This document shows, piece after piece, positions 43,726 through 52,310 of a stretch of 64,000 nucleotides of DNA (within the stretch, counting starts at the first letter, position 1; the number at the start of each line of letters is the position of its first letter). Under the pieces are notes generated by a model. That model worked only from the letters and a program-made list of their open reading frames with translations. It was not told the DNA's origin and did not search any database. The translations under genes were made by a program, and so were the position numbers. The DNA is from RYN-230 sp963844695 (GTDB lineage: Bacteria > Actinomycetota > Actinomycetes > Streptosporangiales > Streptosporangiaceae), in contig CAWJPL010000003.1 of the NCBI GenBank assembly GCA_963844695.1, positions 92,857 through 156,856 of the forward strand. Direction: 5' to 3'.

Positions 43726-44089
43726 CTACGCGTGCGGCGTGAAGCCCACCGCGTCGTGCAGCCGGGACCGGCGCCGGCCGGAAGCGGGCCGGGCCGGCTC
43801 GGGGACCAGCGGCAGGTTCGGGAGCCGGGGTGACGTCGGTGACGATCTCCTCGGCCATCCCGTACAGCAGCGGGAGCGCCCCGGCGACCACGCCGCCGGT
43901 CCGGTTGATGTGCTCGACCCCGGGCCCGATGAGCTTCGCGTGACCCACGATGGTCGCCACGATGTCCGAGGCGCCCTCCAGGTTCCCGGCGATCCGGGTG
44001 AGCAGCGTGCCCACCCAGAACAGGTAGAAGGCCAGGCCCGCGATGAGCAGGAGGATCACGAGGACGGTCAGGACGACCAGCACGGTCAT
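43726..44089 (-). CDS. Small membrane protein 5 of the cox operon (apparent +1 frameshift)
   Basis: One N-terminal membrane helix (VLVVLTVLVILLLIAGLAFY), then a soluble segment (GNLEGASDIVATIVGHAKLI and AGALPLLYGMAEEIV). Read straight, the frame runs on to 43121, completely antisense to the GIY-YIG-like gene. Ignoring one base in the GGGG at 43827-43830 (CCCC on the coding strand) gives RLPNLPLVPEPARPASG and a natural end at RLHDAVGFTPHA, a 120-residue product. Its ATG overlaps the stop of the preceding gene (ATGA). Fifth in a run of five similar small proteins after coxG. Confidence 0.65.
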
Positions 44090-44382
44090 GACTTCACCTT
44101 CCCGAGCACCCGGCCGAGGAACAGGTGATGCTGGAGGCCCTCAGCCAGGACCGCCTCCACACCGTCAGCGACCTGCGGGATCAGCACCGTGTCGGCGGTG
44201 TTGTCCGCGGCCGCCTGCAGCGTTCCGCCGATCTGGACCACCCGGCGGTCGATGATCTTCACCAGCCAGATCAGGATGGACAGCAGCGCCGCGACGGCCA
44301 GCACCACGACGAAGCCGAGGATGATCGCGGTCACCCACAGGGTGTGCTCGGTACCGGACATGGCCAGGACATGTGGCTGCAT
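44086..44382 (-). CDS. Small membrane protein 4 of the cox operon
   Basis: 98 residues from ATG 44382 (GGGAGG six bases upstream). A hydrophobic helix (IILGFVVVLAVAALLSILIW) is followed by a basic turn (KIIDRRVVQIGG) and an amphipathic segment (LQAAADNTADTVLIPQVADG, VEAVLAEGLQHHLFLGRVLG). Single-span topology like its neighbours; no family recognised. It begins five bases after small membrane protein 3, with the overlapping GTGA at 44385-44388. Confidence 0.72.
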   Translation of the reverse strand: MQPHVLAMSGTEHTLWVTAIILGFVVVLAVAALLSILIWLVKIIDRRVVQIGGTLQAAADNTADTVLIPQVADGVEAVLAEGLQHHLFLGRVLGKVKS

Positions 44383-44384
44383 GG

Positions 44385-44663
44385 TCACCCTCCCAGCCGG
44401 GCGCGGCCGCGCTGCAGGCCGCCGATGATGACGGTGGCGTACTCGATCGTGGTGCGCAGCGCGCCCAGCGGCGCGGTGTTGTGCACCGCCTCGGTCAGCG
44501 CGTCGTTGATCTTGGGTGCCTCGTTGCCGATCGACCGGGCGAGCAGCAGGATCGGGACCACCAGCGCCACCACCACCAGGACGACCACGATGCCGATCGT
44601 GTAGCCGATCACCCAGCCGGTCGTGGACGTCCCGGCCGCGAGGACGGTGCCATGGATTTCCAT
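44385..44663 (-). CDS. Small membrane protein 3 of the cox operon
   Basis: 92 residues from ATG 44663 (GAGGAG six bases upstream). A long hydrophobic helix (WVIGYTIGIVVVLVVVALVV) is followed by LLLARSIGNEAPKINDALTE and an amphipathic tail. Unknown family. The soluble part (GNEAPKINDALTEAV) parallels GNLEGASDIVATIV in membrane protein 5, which hints at distant common origin. Confidence 0.72.
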   Translation of the reverse strand: MEIHGTVLAAGTSTTGWVIGYTIGIVVVLVVVALVVPILLLARSIGNEAPKINDALTEAVHNTAPLGALRTTIEYATVIIGGLQRGRARLGG

Positions 44664-44673
44664 CAGTAGCTCC

Positions 44674-44901
44674 TCACACCGTCTCGCAGAAGTCACGAAC
44701 CGGCTTGAGGCTCGCGTTGACCGACGTCAGCCGGGGCGGCACCGGGCTGGTGAGCTGGGCGACCGCCTGCACGCCGCCGGTCACCTGGACCAGGGTGGCG
44801 CGGATGGCCCGCAGGTGGAAGATCACCCGCAGGAGGCCGACCGCGGTGACCGCGATAATCAGCGCCGCGACGATGATCGTCATCCAGGCCGCTGCTGGCA
44901 T
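44674..44901 (-). CDS. Small membrane protein 2 of the cox operon
   Basis: 75 residues: a single helix (MTIIVAALIIAVTAVGLLRV) followed by FHLRAIRATLVQVTGGVQAV and a short Pro/Val-rich tail ending in DFCETV. AGGAG lies seven bases upstream of the ATG at 44901. It sits 10 bases from membrane protein 1 and 10 bases from membrane protein 3. Confidence 0.72.
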   Translation of the reverse strand: MPAAAWMTIIVAALIIAVTAVGLLRVIFHLRAIRATLVQVTGGVQAVAQLTSPVPPRLTSVNASLKPVRDFCETV

Positions 44902-44911
44902 TGGCTGTCTC

Positions 44912-45166
44912 CTAACCCAGAAGTTTCGCGACGGAACCGGCGTACCGGACGGCCCCCACGGACACCTCGCGGACCGTGGTGTCGGTCTGGGCCAGGCCGT
45001 CGGGGACGCCCTGCAGCTCGCCGACGAGTTCGACGCCGCCGGCCAGGATCTGGTCGGCCGCGCCGCGGATCCGCTCGAGCGCGGCGAGCACCCGGTTCAG
45101 CAGGAAGATCACGACGGGCAGCACCGCGACCAGCAGCACCACGTTGCCGATCCACCACAAGACCAT
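44912..45166 (-). CDS. Small membrane protein 1 of the cox operon
   Basis: 84 residues: helix LWWIGNVVLLVAVLPVVIFL at the very N-terminus, then NRVLAALERIRGAADQILAG and an amphipathic C-terminal half (VSVGAVRYAGSVAKLLG). AAGGAG lies six bases upstream of the ATG at 45166. First of the five small membrane genes, 13 bases downstream of coxG. Confidence 0.73.
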   Translation of the reverse strand: MVLWWIGNVVLLVAVLPVVIFLLNRVLAALERIRGAADQILAGGVELVGELQGVPDGLAQTDTTVREVSVGAVRYAGSVAKLLG

Positions 45167-45179
45167 GACGGACTCCTTC

Positions 45180-45767
45180 TCAGCTCGCGGCGTGGTACGG
45201 GACGAAGAAACGGCGGAAGACCCGGCTCAGCGCCATGACCGCGGCCCGCAGCCCGAGGGCCAGGCCGCTGGCCGAACTGGCGCCGGAGGCGGCGATCTGC
45301 TCGGCGGACTCACCCCGCTCGACCCGCTCGATCCGGTCCTGCATCGTGGTGGCAAAGTCCCGCATCAGCACCGACGTCACGTCGGAGATCATGCCGCGGC
45401 CGTACTGGGCGGCCGCGCCGGACAGCTGGAGATCCTGGGTCACGTTGACCTTGGTGCCGCGGCCGGAGCGGACCAGCGTCGCGGTCACCACCATGCTGGC
45501 CTGGCCGCGGCCCTTGGCCTCGGCGCCAGCCGCGTTGAGGACCAGCCGCTTGGCCGCCTCGTCCCGTTCGGCGATCTCCGCGGTGCCAGCGAACAGCATC
45601 CGTACCGGGCCCATCCGGACGGCCACCTGGCCCTTGTACTTCTCGCCGCCCAGGTCCTCGGTCAGCTCCGCGCCGGGCAGGCACGTGGCCACCTGCGGGA
45701 TGTCCCCGAAGAAGTTCCAGACCTTCTCGACCGGCTGGGCGACCTCGAAGTCGTTCTTGATCAGCAT
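45180..45767 (-). CDS. coxG: CoxG, SRPBCC-fold CO dehydrogenase membrane-recruitment protein
   Basis: 195 residues. The SRPBCC/CoxG fold starts MLIKNDFEVAQPVEKVWNFF with the conserved DIPQVATCLPGAEL, then YKGQVAVRMGPVRMLFAG. The C-terminal part (SASGLALGLRAAVMALSRVF) is hydrophobic/amphipathic and ends in a basic segment, suitable for membrane contact. In Oligotropha CoxG anchors CO dehydrogenase to the membrane; in actinobacteria it has been linked to quinone delivery. It overlaps coxF by seven bases, with GGAGAG inside the coxF end. Confidence 0.9.
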   Translation of the reverse strand: MLIKNDFEVAQPVEKVWNFFGDIPQVATCLPGAELTEDLGGEKYKGQVAVRMGPVRMLFAGTAEIAERDEAAKRLVLNAAGAEAKGRGQASMVVTATLVRSGRGTKVNVTQDLQLSGAAAQYGRGMISDVTSVLMRDFATTMQDRIERVERGESAEQIAASGASSASGLALGLRAAVMALSRVFRRFFVPYHAAS

Positions 45768-46852
45768 CGGCTCTCCTTCAGATAAGCCGCCGGGTTCTCC
45801 TGGAACGACCGGCGGCAGCCGACGCAGCAGAAGTAGTAGGTCACACCCTCGTGCTCCACCGGGTAGCTGGACGCGTCCGCCCCCACGGTCATCCCGCACA
45901 CCGGATCTCTGTTAGCCCGGGGGGGCGACCCCCACTCTGCCCCCCGGGGACTACCCCCGGAACCCCCGGCCCCCGTAACTTCCCCGCTCGGCGGGGACAC
46001 GCCTTCGGCGCGCCGCCCCTCGGCGGGGAACGCTCCCGCATCATCGCCCGTCGCTACGGCGCTGCGTCCTCCCGCACCGCTGCCCGTTGTCAGCAGCTCG
46101 CCAGCGGCTCGCAGCTGGACGAGTTCGGCCAGGATCGCCACCGCGATCTCGCGGTGCGACGTCCGGCCCAGGTCCAGGCCCGCGGGCACCCGGACCCGGT
46201 CGAGCTGGTCCTGCGGTACACCCCGGTCGGCCAGGTAGCCGAGGACGGCCGCGCCCCGCTTGGCCGACCCGACCAGCCCCAGGTAGGCGGGGTGGGCCGC
46301 GACGGCCTGCTCGACGGCGTCCTCGTCCCCGTGACCCTGGGTGGCCACGACCACCATGGAGCTCTCGGCCGCGTCGGCCGTGGAGAACGCCCCGCGGTCC
46401 AGCACCGTGGTGCGCCAGCCCAGCGCCCGGGCCAGGTCGGCCAGGGTCGTCACCATCGGCGAGCGGCCGACGACCACCAGGTGCGGCGCGGGCAGCATCG
46501 GCTCGATGTAGACCTCCAGGGCGCCCTCGCTCTGGCAGGCGATGGGCACAAACGTCATCCCGTCCGGCATCGCCCCGCCGATCTGGGCTTTGCTGGCAAA
46601 CTGCTCAGGGGTGCCGAGCAGGAGCAGCCGCGGGACACCCTCGGTGATCACCTGCCGGGCCTCGCGGATCACGACCGGCTCGGCACACGCCCCGCCGATC
46701 CAGCCGTGCAGGTCGCCGTCGGCCGTGATGATCGCCCGGGAGCCCTGCTGGCCTGAGGACGGGCCCTGTCGCCAGACCACGGTGGCCAGCGCAAACGGCT
46801 GGCCCCGGCGGGTCAGCTCGCCCGCCTCCTCCAGCACGTCCCAGCTCTGCAT
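45761..46852 (-). CDS. coxF: XdhC/CoxF-family maturation factor fused to a YHS (metal-binding) domain
   Basis: 363 residues. The XdhC/CoxF part has FALATVVWRQGPSSGQQGSR, the conserved GWIGGACAEPVVIREA, and a Rossmann-like second half (LVVVGRSPMVTTLADLARAL, VVVATQGHGDEDAV, AYLGLVGSAKRGAAVL). After a Gly/Ser-rich linker (about residues 260-310) the C-terminus is a YHS domain: RDPVCGMTVG, then GVTYYFCCVGCRRSFQENPA. YHS domains occur in copper and heavy-metal proteins; CoxF-type proteins act in copper insertion for CO dehydrogenase, so the fusion may bring in the metal. ATG 46852 has AGGGGAG upstream; a TTG two codons earlier is also open. Confidence 0.88.
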   Translation of the reverse strand: MQSWDVLEEAGELTRRGQPFALATVVWRQGPSSGQQGSRAIITADGDLHGWIGGACAEPVVIREARQVITEGVPRLLLLGTPEQFASKAQIGGAMPDGMTFVPIACQSEGALEVYIEPMLPAPHLVVVGRSPMVTTLADLARALGWRTTVLDRGAFSTADAAESSMVVVATQGHGDEDAVEQAVAAHPAYLGLVGSAKRGAAVLGYLADRGVPQDQLDRVRVPAGLDLGRTSHREIAVAILAELVQLRAAGELLTTGSGAGGRSAVATGDDAGAFPAEGRRAEGVSPPSGEVTGAGGSGGSPRGAEWGSPPRANRDPVCGMTVGADASSYPVEHEGVTYYFCCVGCRRSFQENPAAYLKESRC

Positions 46853-46911
46853 GATCAACTCCCCTCGGGGACCTCTCGCACTCGGTCCGCCCGCGCTTAA
46901 TAAGTCGGCTC

Positions 46912-49299
46912 TCAGTCAGTCCGGACTGGCGGGGCACCGGAGACGTCGTGGCGCTGGGTGATCGCCTCCCAGACCCGGTCCGGGAGCAGCGGCATGTCGA
47001 TGTTGCGCACCCCGGTCTGCGACAGCGCGTCCAGCACCGCGTTCACGAACGCGGCCGGGCCGCCGACCGCCGCGCATTCCCCGATGCCCTTGGCCCCGAT
47101 GGGGTGGTGCGGGCAGGGGGTGACCACCTCACTGTGCAGCTCGAAGCCGGGTGTCTCCCAGGCGCTGGGCAGCATGTAGTCCATGTAGTTCGAGCCGACG
47201 CAGTTCCCGTCCGCGTCGAACGTGATGAACTGCATGTTGGCCATCGCGTACGCCTCAGCCAGGCCGCCCATGATCTGGCCCTCGACGATCATCGGGTTGA
47301 TCCGGACCCCGCAGTCGTCCACCGCCACGGTGTTCAGCACGTCCCAGACCCCGGTCTCCGGGTCGACCTCCACCGTGACGATGTAGACGGCAAACGGCCA
47401 GGTCAGGTTGGGCGGGTCGTAGTAGGCGGTGTTCTCCAGGCCGGGTTCCATGCCGTCGGGCATGTTGCTGTAGGCGGCCATCGCGCATTCCTGGATGGTG
47501 ACCCCGCGGTCCGGCGCGCTGCGCACGTAGAACCGGCCGAGCTCCCACTCGACGTCTTCCTCGGACACCTCCAGGAGGTGCGCGGCCAGCTTGCGTGCCT
47601 TGGCCCGGATCTTGCGGGACACCATGGAGACCGCCGCCCCGGCTACCGGGGTGCTCCGGGAGGCGTACGTGCCCATCCCGAACGGTGCGGTGTCGGTGTC
47701 GCCTTCCTCGACGACGATGTCCTCCGCCGGGATACCCAGCTCGTGGCTGACGATCTGCGCCCAGGTGGTCTCGTGCCCCTGGCCCTGGCCCCGGGCCCCG
47801 GTGCGCACGATGGCCTTGCCCGTCATGTGGATCTTGAGCTCGGCGGAGTCGAACATCTTGATGCCGAGGATGTCGTATTCGCGGCTGTTGCCCGCGCCCA
47901 GCGGCTCGGTCATGGTGGAGATGCCGAGGCCGAGCAGCCGGCCCCGGGCCCGGGCTTCCTCCTGCTTCTTGCGGAAGTCGTCGTAGCCGACGGCCCGCAG
48001 GCCGACGTCCAGGCACTTGCCGTACTGGCCCGAGTCGGTCAGGAAGCCGAACGGGGTGCGGTGCGGGAAGTCGTCGTCGCGGACGAAGTTCATCCGCCGG
48101 AACTCGGCCTGGTCCATGCCCAGGTCCTGGGCCGCGGCCTGCATCATCCGTTCCTGGAAGAACATGGCCTCGGTGACCCGGAACGAGCACCGGTAGGCGA
48201 CCCCGCCGGGCGCCTTGTTGGTGTAGGTGCCGCGCGTCGTCATGTGCGCTACCGGGACGTCGTAGGCGGCGAACGCCGAGTGCATCAGCCCGATCTTGAA
48301 CTTGCTGGGCTGGGCGTCGGAGAAGAACGCGCCGTGGTCGGCCTGGGTGCGCATCCGGACGGCCAGGATCTTCCCGTCCCGGCGCAGCGCGATCTCGCCG
48401 TCCAGGTACACGTCCCGGGCGAAGTGGGTGGAGATCAGGTTGCCGGACTTGTCCTCGATCCACTTGACCGGCCGCTCCAGCAGGATCGAGGCCAGGATCG
48501 AGCACACGTAGCCGGGGTAGACCGGCACCTTGTTGCCGAACCCGCCGCCGATGTCCGGCGAGATGATCCGGATCATGTGCTCGGGCAGCTCGGCGACCAT
48601 GGCCACCGCGGCCCGGATGATGTGCGGCGCCTGGGTGGTCATGTAGACGGTCAGCTTCGAGGTGGCCCGGTCGAAGTCCGCGACCGACCCGCAGCACTCG
48701 ATGGGGGACGGGTGCGAGCGCGGGTAGTGCAGTTGCAGCCGGGAGACCAGGTCCGCCTGGGCGAACGCGCGCTCGGTGCCCTCGGCGTCGCCGACTTCCC
48801 AGTCGTAGATGACGTTGCCGTCCTGGCCCGTCTTGTCGTCCCGGATGACCGGAGCGCCCTCGGCGACGGCCTGGAACGGGTTCACGATGGCGGGCAGCGG
48901 CTCGTACTCGACGTCGATGACCTCGCACGCGTCCTTGGCGATGTACGGGTCATCGGCGATGACGCACGCCACCTCCTGGCCCTGGAAGCGCACCTTGTCG
49001 GTGGCCAGCACGGCCTGGGTGTCGTAGGACAGGGTCGGCATCCAGGCCAGGTTGCGGGTGGCCATCATCTCGCCGGTGAGCACCAGGCGCACGCCGGGGA
49101 TGTCCCACGCCCGGCTGGCGTCGATGGACTTGATGCGGGCGTGGGCCATGGGGCTGCGCAGGATCTCCATGTGCAGCATCCCGGGCAGGGTGATGTCGTC
49201 GGTGTAGTTGCCCTTGCCGCGGATGAAACGGTTGTCCTCGACACGCTTGCGGCTGGCGCCGAGCCCGCCGATCTTGATCTCGTCCAGTGCCTGCGACAC
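46912..49299 (-). CDS. coxL: Form I CO dehydrogenase large subunit CoxL (copy 1)
   Basis: The 795-residue molybdenum subunit of aerobic CO dehydrogenase. The active-site loop reads GGVAYRCSFRVTE, matching the AYRCSFR motif of form I enzymes whose Cys binds copper. Other motifs: ISPDIGGGFGNKVPVYPGYV, molybdopterin-binding GQGQGHETTWAQIVSHELGI, and the catalytic glutamate in GAKGIGECAAVGGPAAFVNA. The N-terminus (GGLGASRKRVEDNRFIRGKG) and length are typical. It follows coxS after four bases and precedes coxF. Confidence 0.95.
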   Translation of the reverse strand: MSQALDEIKIGGLGASRKRVEDNRFIRGKGNYTDDITLPGMLHMEILRSPMAHARIKSIDASRAWDIPGVRLVLTGEMMATRNLAWMPTLSYDTQAVLATDKVRFQGQEVACVIADDPYIAKDACEVIDVEYEPLPAIVNPFQAVAEGAPVIRDDKTGQDGNVIYDWEVGDAEGTERAFAQADLVSRLQLHYPRSHPSPIECCGSVADFDRATSKLTVYMTTQAPHIIRAAVAMVAELPEHMIRIISPDIGGGFGNKVPVYPGYVCSILASILLERPVKWIEDKSGNLISTHFARDVYLDGEIALRRDGKILAVRMRTQADHGAFFSDAQPSKFKIGLMHSAFAAYDVPVAHMTTRGTYTNKAPGGVAYRCSFRVTEAMFFQERMMQAAAQDLGMDQAEFRRMNFVRDDDFPHRTPFGFLTDSGQYGKCLDVGLRAVGYDDFRKKQEEARARGRLLGLGISTMTEPLGAGNSREYDILGIKMFDSAELKIHMTGKAIVRTGARGQGQGHETTWAQIVSHELGIPAEDIVVEEGDTDTAPFGMGTYASRSTPVAGAAVSMVSRKIRAKARKLAAHLLEVSEEDVEWELGRFYVRSAPDRGVTIQECAMAAYSNMPDGMEPGLENTAYYDPPNLTWPFAVYIVTVEVDPETGVWDVLNTVAVDDCGVRINPMIVEGQIMGGLAEAYAMANMQFITFDADGNCVGSNYMDYMLPSAWETPGFELHSEVVTPCPHHPIGAKGIGECAAVGGPAAFVNAVLDALSQTGVRNIDMPLLPDRVWEAITQRHDVSGAPPVRTD

Positions 49300-49303
49300 G
49301 AGG

Positions 49304-49831
49304 TCAGCCCTCTTTCTGGAGCTTGTCGGCGGCCCACAGCACCGACTTCACGATGTTCTGGTAGCCGGTGCACCGGCAGAGGTTGCCGGACAGCGCCCAG
49401 CGGACGTCTTCCTCGCTGGGGTCGGGGTTCTCGTCCAGCAGGGCCTTGGCGGCCATCATCATCCCGGGGGTGCAGAACCCGCACTGCAGGCCGTGCTCCT
49501 CCTTGAAGCCCTCTTGCAACGGGTGCAGCTCACTCGCGGTGGCCAGGCCCTCGACGGTGCTGATCTCGCGCCCGTCCACCTGGACGGCCAGCATGGTGCA
49601 GGACTTGACCGGCCGCCCGTCCACCAGCACGGTGCACGCGCCGCAGTTCGTGGTGTCGCAGCCCATGTGCGTGCCGGTCAGCCCGAGCCCGCGGCGGATC
49701 AGGTGGGCGAGCAGCAGCCGGGGCTCCACCTCCGCGATCTTCTTCTGGCCGTTGACCGTGAACTTGATCCGCCGCATGGGGATCTCGGTCCCTGCGGCGT
49801 CATCGCTATGGTCCTCATAGACAACTGTCAT
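49304..49831 (-). CDS. coxS: CO dehydrogenase small subunit CoxS (copy 1), 2x[2Fe-2S]
   Basis: 175 residues. The plant-type [2Fe-2S] site is GCDTTNCGACTVLVDGRPVK with a further Cys in SCTMLAV; the second, helical cluster site is LQCGFCTPGMMMAAKALL and NLCRCTGYQNIVKSV. All eight cluster cysteines are present. The first 18 residues precede the usual start; the internal Met of PMRRIKFTVNG could also be the start. One base separates it from the coxM stop. Confidence 0.95.
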   Translation of the reverse strand: MTVVYEDHSDDAAGTEIPMRRIKFTVNGQKKIAEVEPRLLLAHLIRRGLGLTGTHMGCDTTNCGACTVLVDGRPVKSCTMLAVQVDGREISTVEGLATASELHPLQEGFKEEHGLQCGFCTPGMMMAAKALLDENPDPSEEDVRWALSGNLCRCTGYQNIVKSVLWAADKLQKEG

Positions 49832-49832
49832 G

Positions 49833-50741
49833 TCAGGCTGCCCTTTCCGCGGTGCCGCCCAGCAGAGTGGGCCCCTCAGCGGTGCTACCGCCCGCCTGGT
49901 TCAGGATGCGGGTCACGAACGTGCGCACCATGTGCCGCTTGTACTCCGCGCTGCCGCGGTGATCGGTCCGGGGCCGGGACGCGTCCGCGGCCAGCCCGGC
50001 GGCCATCTCGATGGTCTGGCTGGTCAGATGCTGGCCGGTCAGGGCGGCCGCGGCCTCGGTGGCGGCGATGGTGGAGCCGCCCACTCCGGTCAGCGCGATC
50101 CCGGCCCTAGCCACGGTGTCTCCCGAAAGCTCCAGGGCCACCGCCACTCCGACCGTGGCGAAGTCACCAACCCGGCGCTCGAGCTTGAGGTACCCGCCGG
50201 CCCGGGTCCCGGCGACGGGCGGGATCACGGCCTCCACCGCGATCTCGTCGGGCTCCAGGACGGTCTCGAACGGCCCGGTGACGAAGTCGGCGAGCGGGAT
50301 GGCCCGCCGGCCGCGCGGGCCCTGGGCCACCACGGACCCGCCCAGCGCGAGAGTCACGGAGGCCCAGTCCCCCTGCGGGTCGGCGTGGCAGAGCGAGCCC
50401 ACCAGGGTGCCCCGGGTGCGCACGATGGGGTCGGCGATGAGCGGCGCCGCCGCGGCCATGGTGGGCTGCGACGACTTCAGCAGGGCCGAGCGCTCCAGGT
50501 CGGCGTGCCGGCACAGCGCCCCGATCCGCAGCGTCCCGTCCGGGTCGGTGCGGTGGTAGTCGAGGCCGGGCACGTTGTTGATGTCCACCAGCAGTTCCGG
50601 CGAGGCGAAGCGCAGCTTCATCATCGGGACCAGGCTCTGGCCGCCGGCCAGCACCTTGGCGTAGTCCCCGCCATCGCGCAGCGTGGCGATGGCCTCATCG
50701 AGGGAACGCGGTGCCTCGTAGCGGAACCGAGACGGATACAT
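49833..50741 (-). CDS. coxM: CO dehydrogenase medium (FAD) subunit CoxM (copy 1)
   Basis: 302 residues. FAD-binding motifs are AKVLAGGQSLVPMMKLRFAS and the TIGGS-equivalent RGTLVGSLCHADPQGDWASV. The C-terminal CODH flavoprotein domain has GGYLKLERRVGDFATVGVAV and DHRGSAEYKRHMVR. ATG 50741 has GGAGG five bases upstream and starts MYPSRFRYEAP, the family start; an open frame to 50954 adds only Pro/Arg-rich residues. Confidence 0.94.
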   Translation of the reverse strand: MYPSRFRYEAPRSLDEAIATLRDGGDYAKVLAGGQSLVPMMKLRFASPELLVDINNVPGLDYHRTDPDGTLRIGALCRHADLERSALLKSSQPTMAAAAPLIADPIVRTRGTLVGSLCHADPQGDWASVTLALGGSVVAQGPRGRRAIPLADFVTGPFETVLEPDEIAVEAVIPPVAGTRAGGYLKLERRVGDFATVGVAVALELSGDTVARAGIALTGVGGSTIAATEAAAALTGQHLTSQTIEMAAGLAADASRPRTDHRGSAEYKRHMVRTFVTRILNQAGGSTAEGPTLLGGTAERAA

Positions 50742-50790
50742 CCGATCCTCCAGTGTCCTGTCCGGACGGCACTGTCCTGCCGGACGCGGT

Positions 50791-51210
50791 TCAGTCGTCG
50801 TCGCCAGCGGTGTCCGCGGTCCCCGGGTTTGAGGCATCCGTGGTCGTGGCATCGTGTGCGGGGCCGGTGCCTGCGGCACTGGTAGTTGCGGCACTGTCAG
50901 CCCCGGTGCCGGCGCCCACCGCGCCGCCATCCGTGTCACCGATGGTGGGGGCACCGGGCCGGGAGGGGCTTCGTTGCGGAGAACTTTCCGGATCAGCCAC
51001 CGCGACGGGCAGCGTGTCCTCCTCCGGATCGGGGCGCGGCTCCTGATGGGGCGGCCAGGGGCCGGCGACGGGCTGGCCAGCGATCTTCAGGTAGTTGACG
51101 AACTGCGGCCAGGCCCATACCGTGGGGCTCTTGCCCTCTTTCGGGGCGTTCTCGATCAGCTCGTACAGGCGCGGATTGCCGCGGCTATGCCCGTCGGATT
51201 CCATCCGCAT
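50791..51210 (-). CDS. Hypothetical protein at the head of the coxMSL-1 operon
   Basis: A 139-residue protein that I cannot assign. The first 60 residues look folded (NPRLYELIENAPKEGKSPTV and WAWPQFVNYLKIAGQPVAGP); the rest is an Asp/Ala/Thr/Gly-rich acidic tail. AGGAG lies seven bases before the ATG at 51210. The first gene on the minus strand after the LysR gene and 49 bases upstream of coxM; it is probably part of the same transcript. Confidence 0.6.
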   Translation of the reverse strand: MRMESDGHSRGNPRLYELIENAPKEGKSPTVWAWPQFVNYLKIAGQPVAGPWPPHQEPRPDPEEDTLPVAVADPESSPQRSPSRPGAPTIGDTDGGAVGAGTGADSAATTSAAGTGPAHDATTTDASNPGTADTAGDDD

Positions 51211-51361
51211 CAGCCCACTCCTACCCTGGCTTGGCTGCCCGCACGCGCTTGTGTGAGGTGAGCCACATGATCCGCTAGCCGAGCACGTGTGCGCAATACG
51301 TAAATAAGTGCTTGCTTAACTGCCGCTTGCGGTCCCGGGCGGACCTGTCCGGACAGGTGGG

Positions 51362-52310
51362 CTAGCTCCAGATGGTCACGTAGACCGGCGGCCGGAACCG
51401 CGACGGCGGCACGCCAGCGGTGGGCGCGCGCATCAGCTGCATCGCCTCCGGGGTGGTCAGGAAGCGGCGCAGTGCGCTGGCCACCGTGCTCCGGTGCTGG
51501 CGCTCCAGCAGGGTCACGTGCCAGCACCCCTCCACCGGTGCTCCCGGCACGTCCACCAGGGACAGCTCGCCCCGGCGCAGCTGCTGGGTGACCAGATGCT
51601 CGACGGCCGGCGCGACCCCGGCCCCGTCGGCGGCCGCGGCCCACGCGGCGGTCTGGTTGGGGAACACCCCGATCTTGTCCTCCGGGATCCGGAGCGCCGC
51701 CAGCAACTGCCCGGTGTCGCTGCCCGGGATCGGTGCCGGACGGGTCCACCAGCCACCGCCATTGCTGGGGGGTGCCGCGCAGCCGGGACTGCCCGGCGGT
51801 GACCACGACCAGGCGGTACCGGAAGATCGGCTCGCTCACCACCGGCAGGCCCGGGTCGTCGGGAACCTTGGGGCCGATGGCCACGTCGGCCAGCCGGTTG
51901 CCGACCAGGACGCCCATCTCCTGGGTCACGGCCACCCCGGCGGACACCTCGAGGGGCCCGGCGAAGCGGCGCCGGAACGCCTCGGTCAGCGGGCTGGCCA
52001 CGAATTCGGCGAAGGTAGGCGAGGCCACCACGCGGAGCTGCTCCGGTGCGCCCTGGGCGGCCCGGACCGCGGCGTGTGCCTCGGCGCCAAGCACCACGAT
52101 CTGCGACGCGGTGGCCAGCAGCCGGGAGCCGCCCGCGGTGAGCGTCATCCCGCTGGGCCCGCGGCTGACCAGCTGGTCACCGAGATGCTGGCGAAGGGCG
52201 GTCAGGGCTTGCGAGACCGCGGACTCGCTGACGCCGAGCGCGTTCGCGGCGGAGGTCACCGAGCCCAGCCGGGCGACCAGCACGAACGCGTTGAGCTGTG
52301 TAAGCGTCAT
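51362..52310 (-). CDS. LysR-type regulator between the two cox modules (CutR-like; apparent +1 frameshift)
   Basis: The N-terminal winged HTH is clear (MTLTQLNAFVLVARLGSVTS, ANALGVSESAVSQALTALRQ), followed by the effector domain (PTFAEFVASPLTEAFRRRFA, VSEPIFRYRLVVVTAGQSRL). After DPSGTDPG the frame changes to QLLAALRIPEDKIGVFPNQT and ends PPSRFRPPVYVTIWS at 51362. The shift point is GCCCGGG at 51722-51728; ignoring one base gives 315 residues, a normal LysR length. In Mycobacterium sp. JC1 a LysR protein (CutR) beside CO dehydrogenase genes activates them. The straight frame continues to 51210 but is antisense-like there. Confidence 0.82.

Noticed and set aside
46948..49506. An 852-residue plus-strand frame antisense to coxL copy 1
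   Set aside because: It mirrors a conserved CoxL; the translation is rich in Gly/Val/His/Arg typical of antisense GC-rich DNA.
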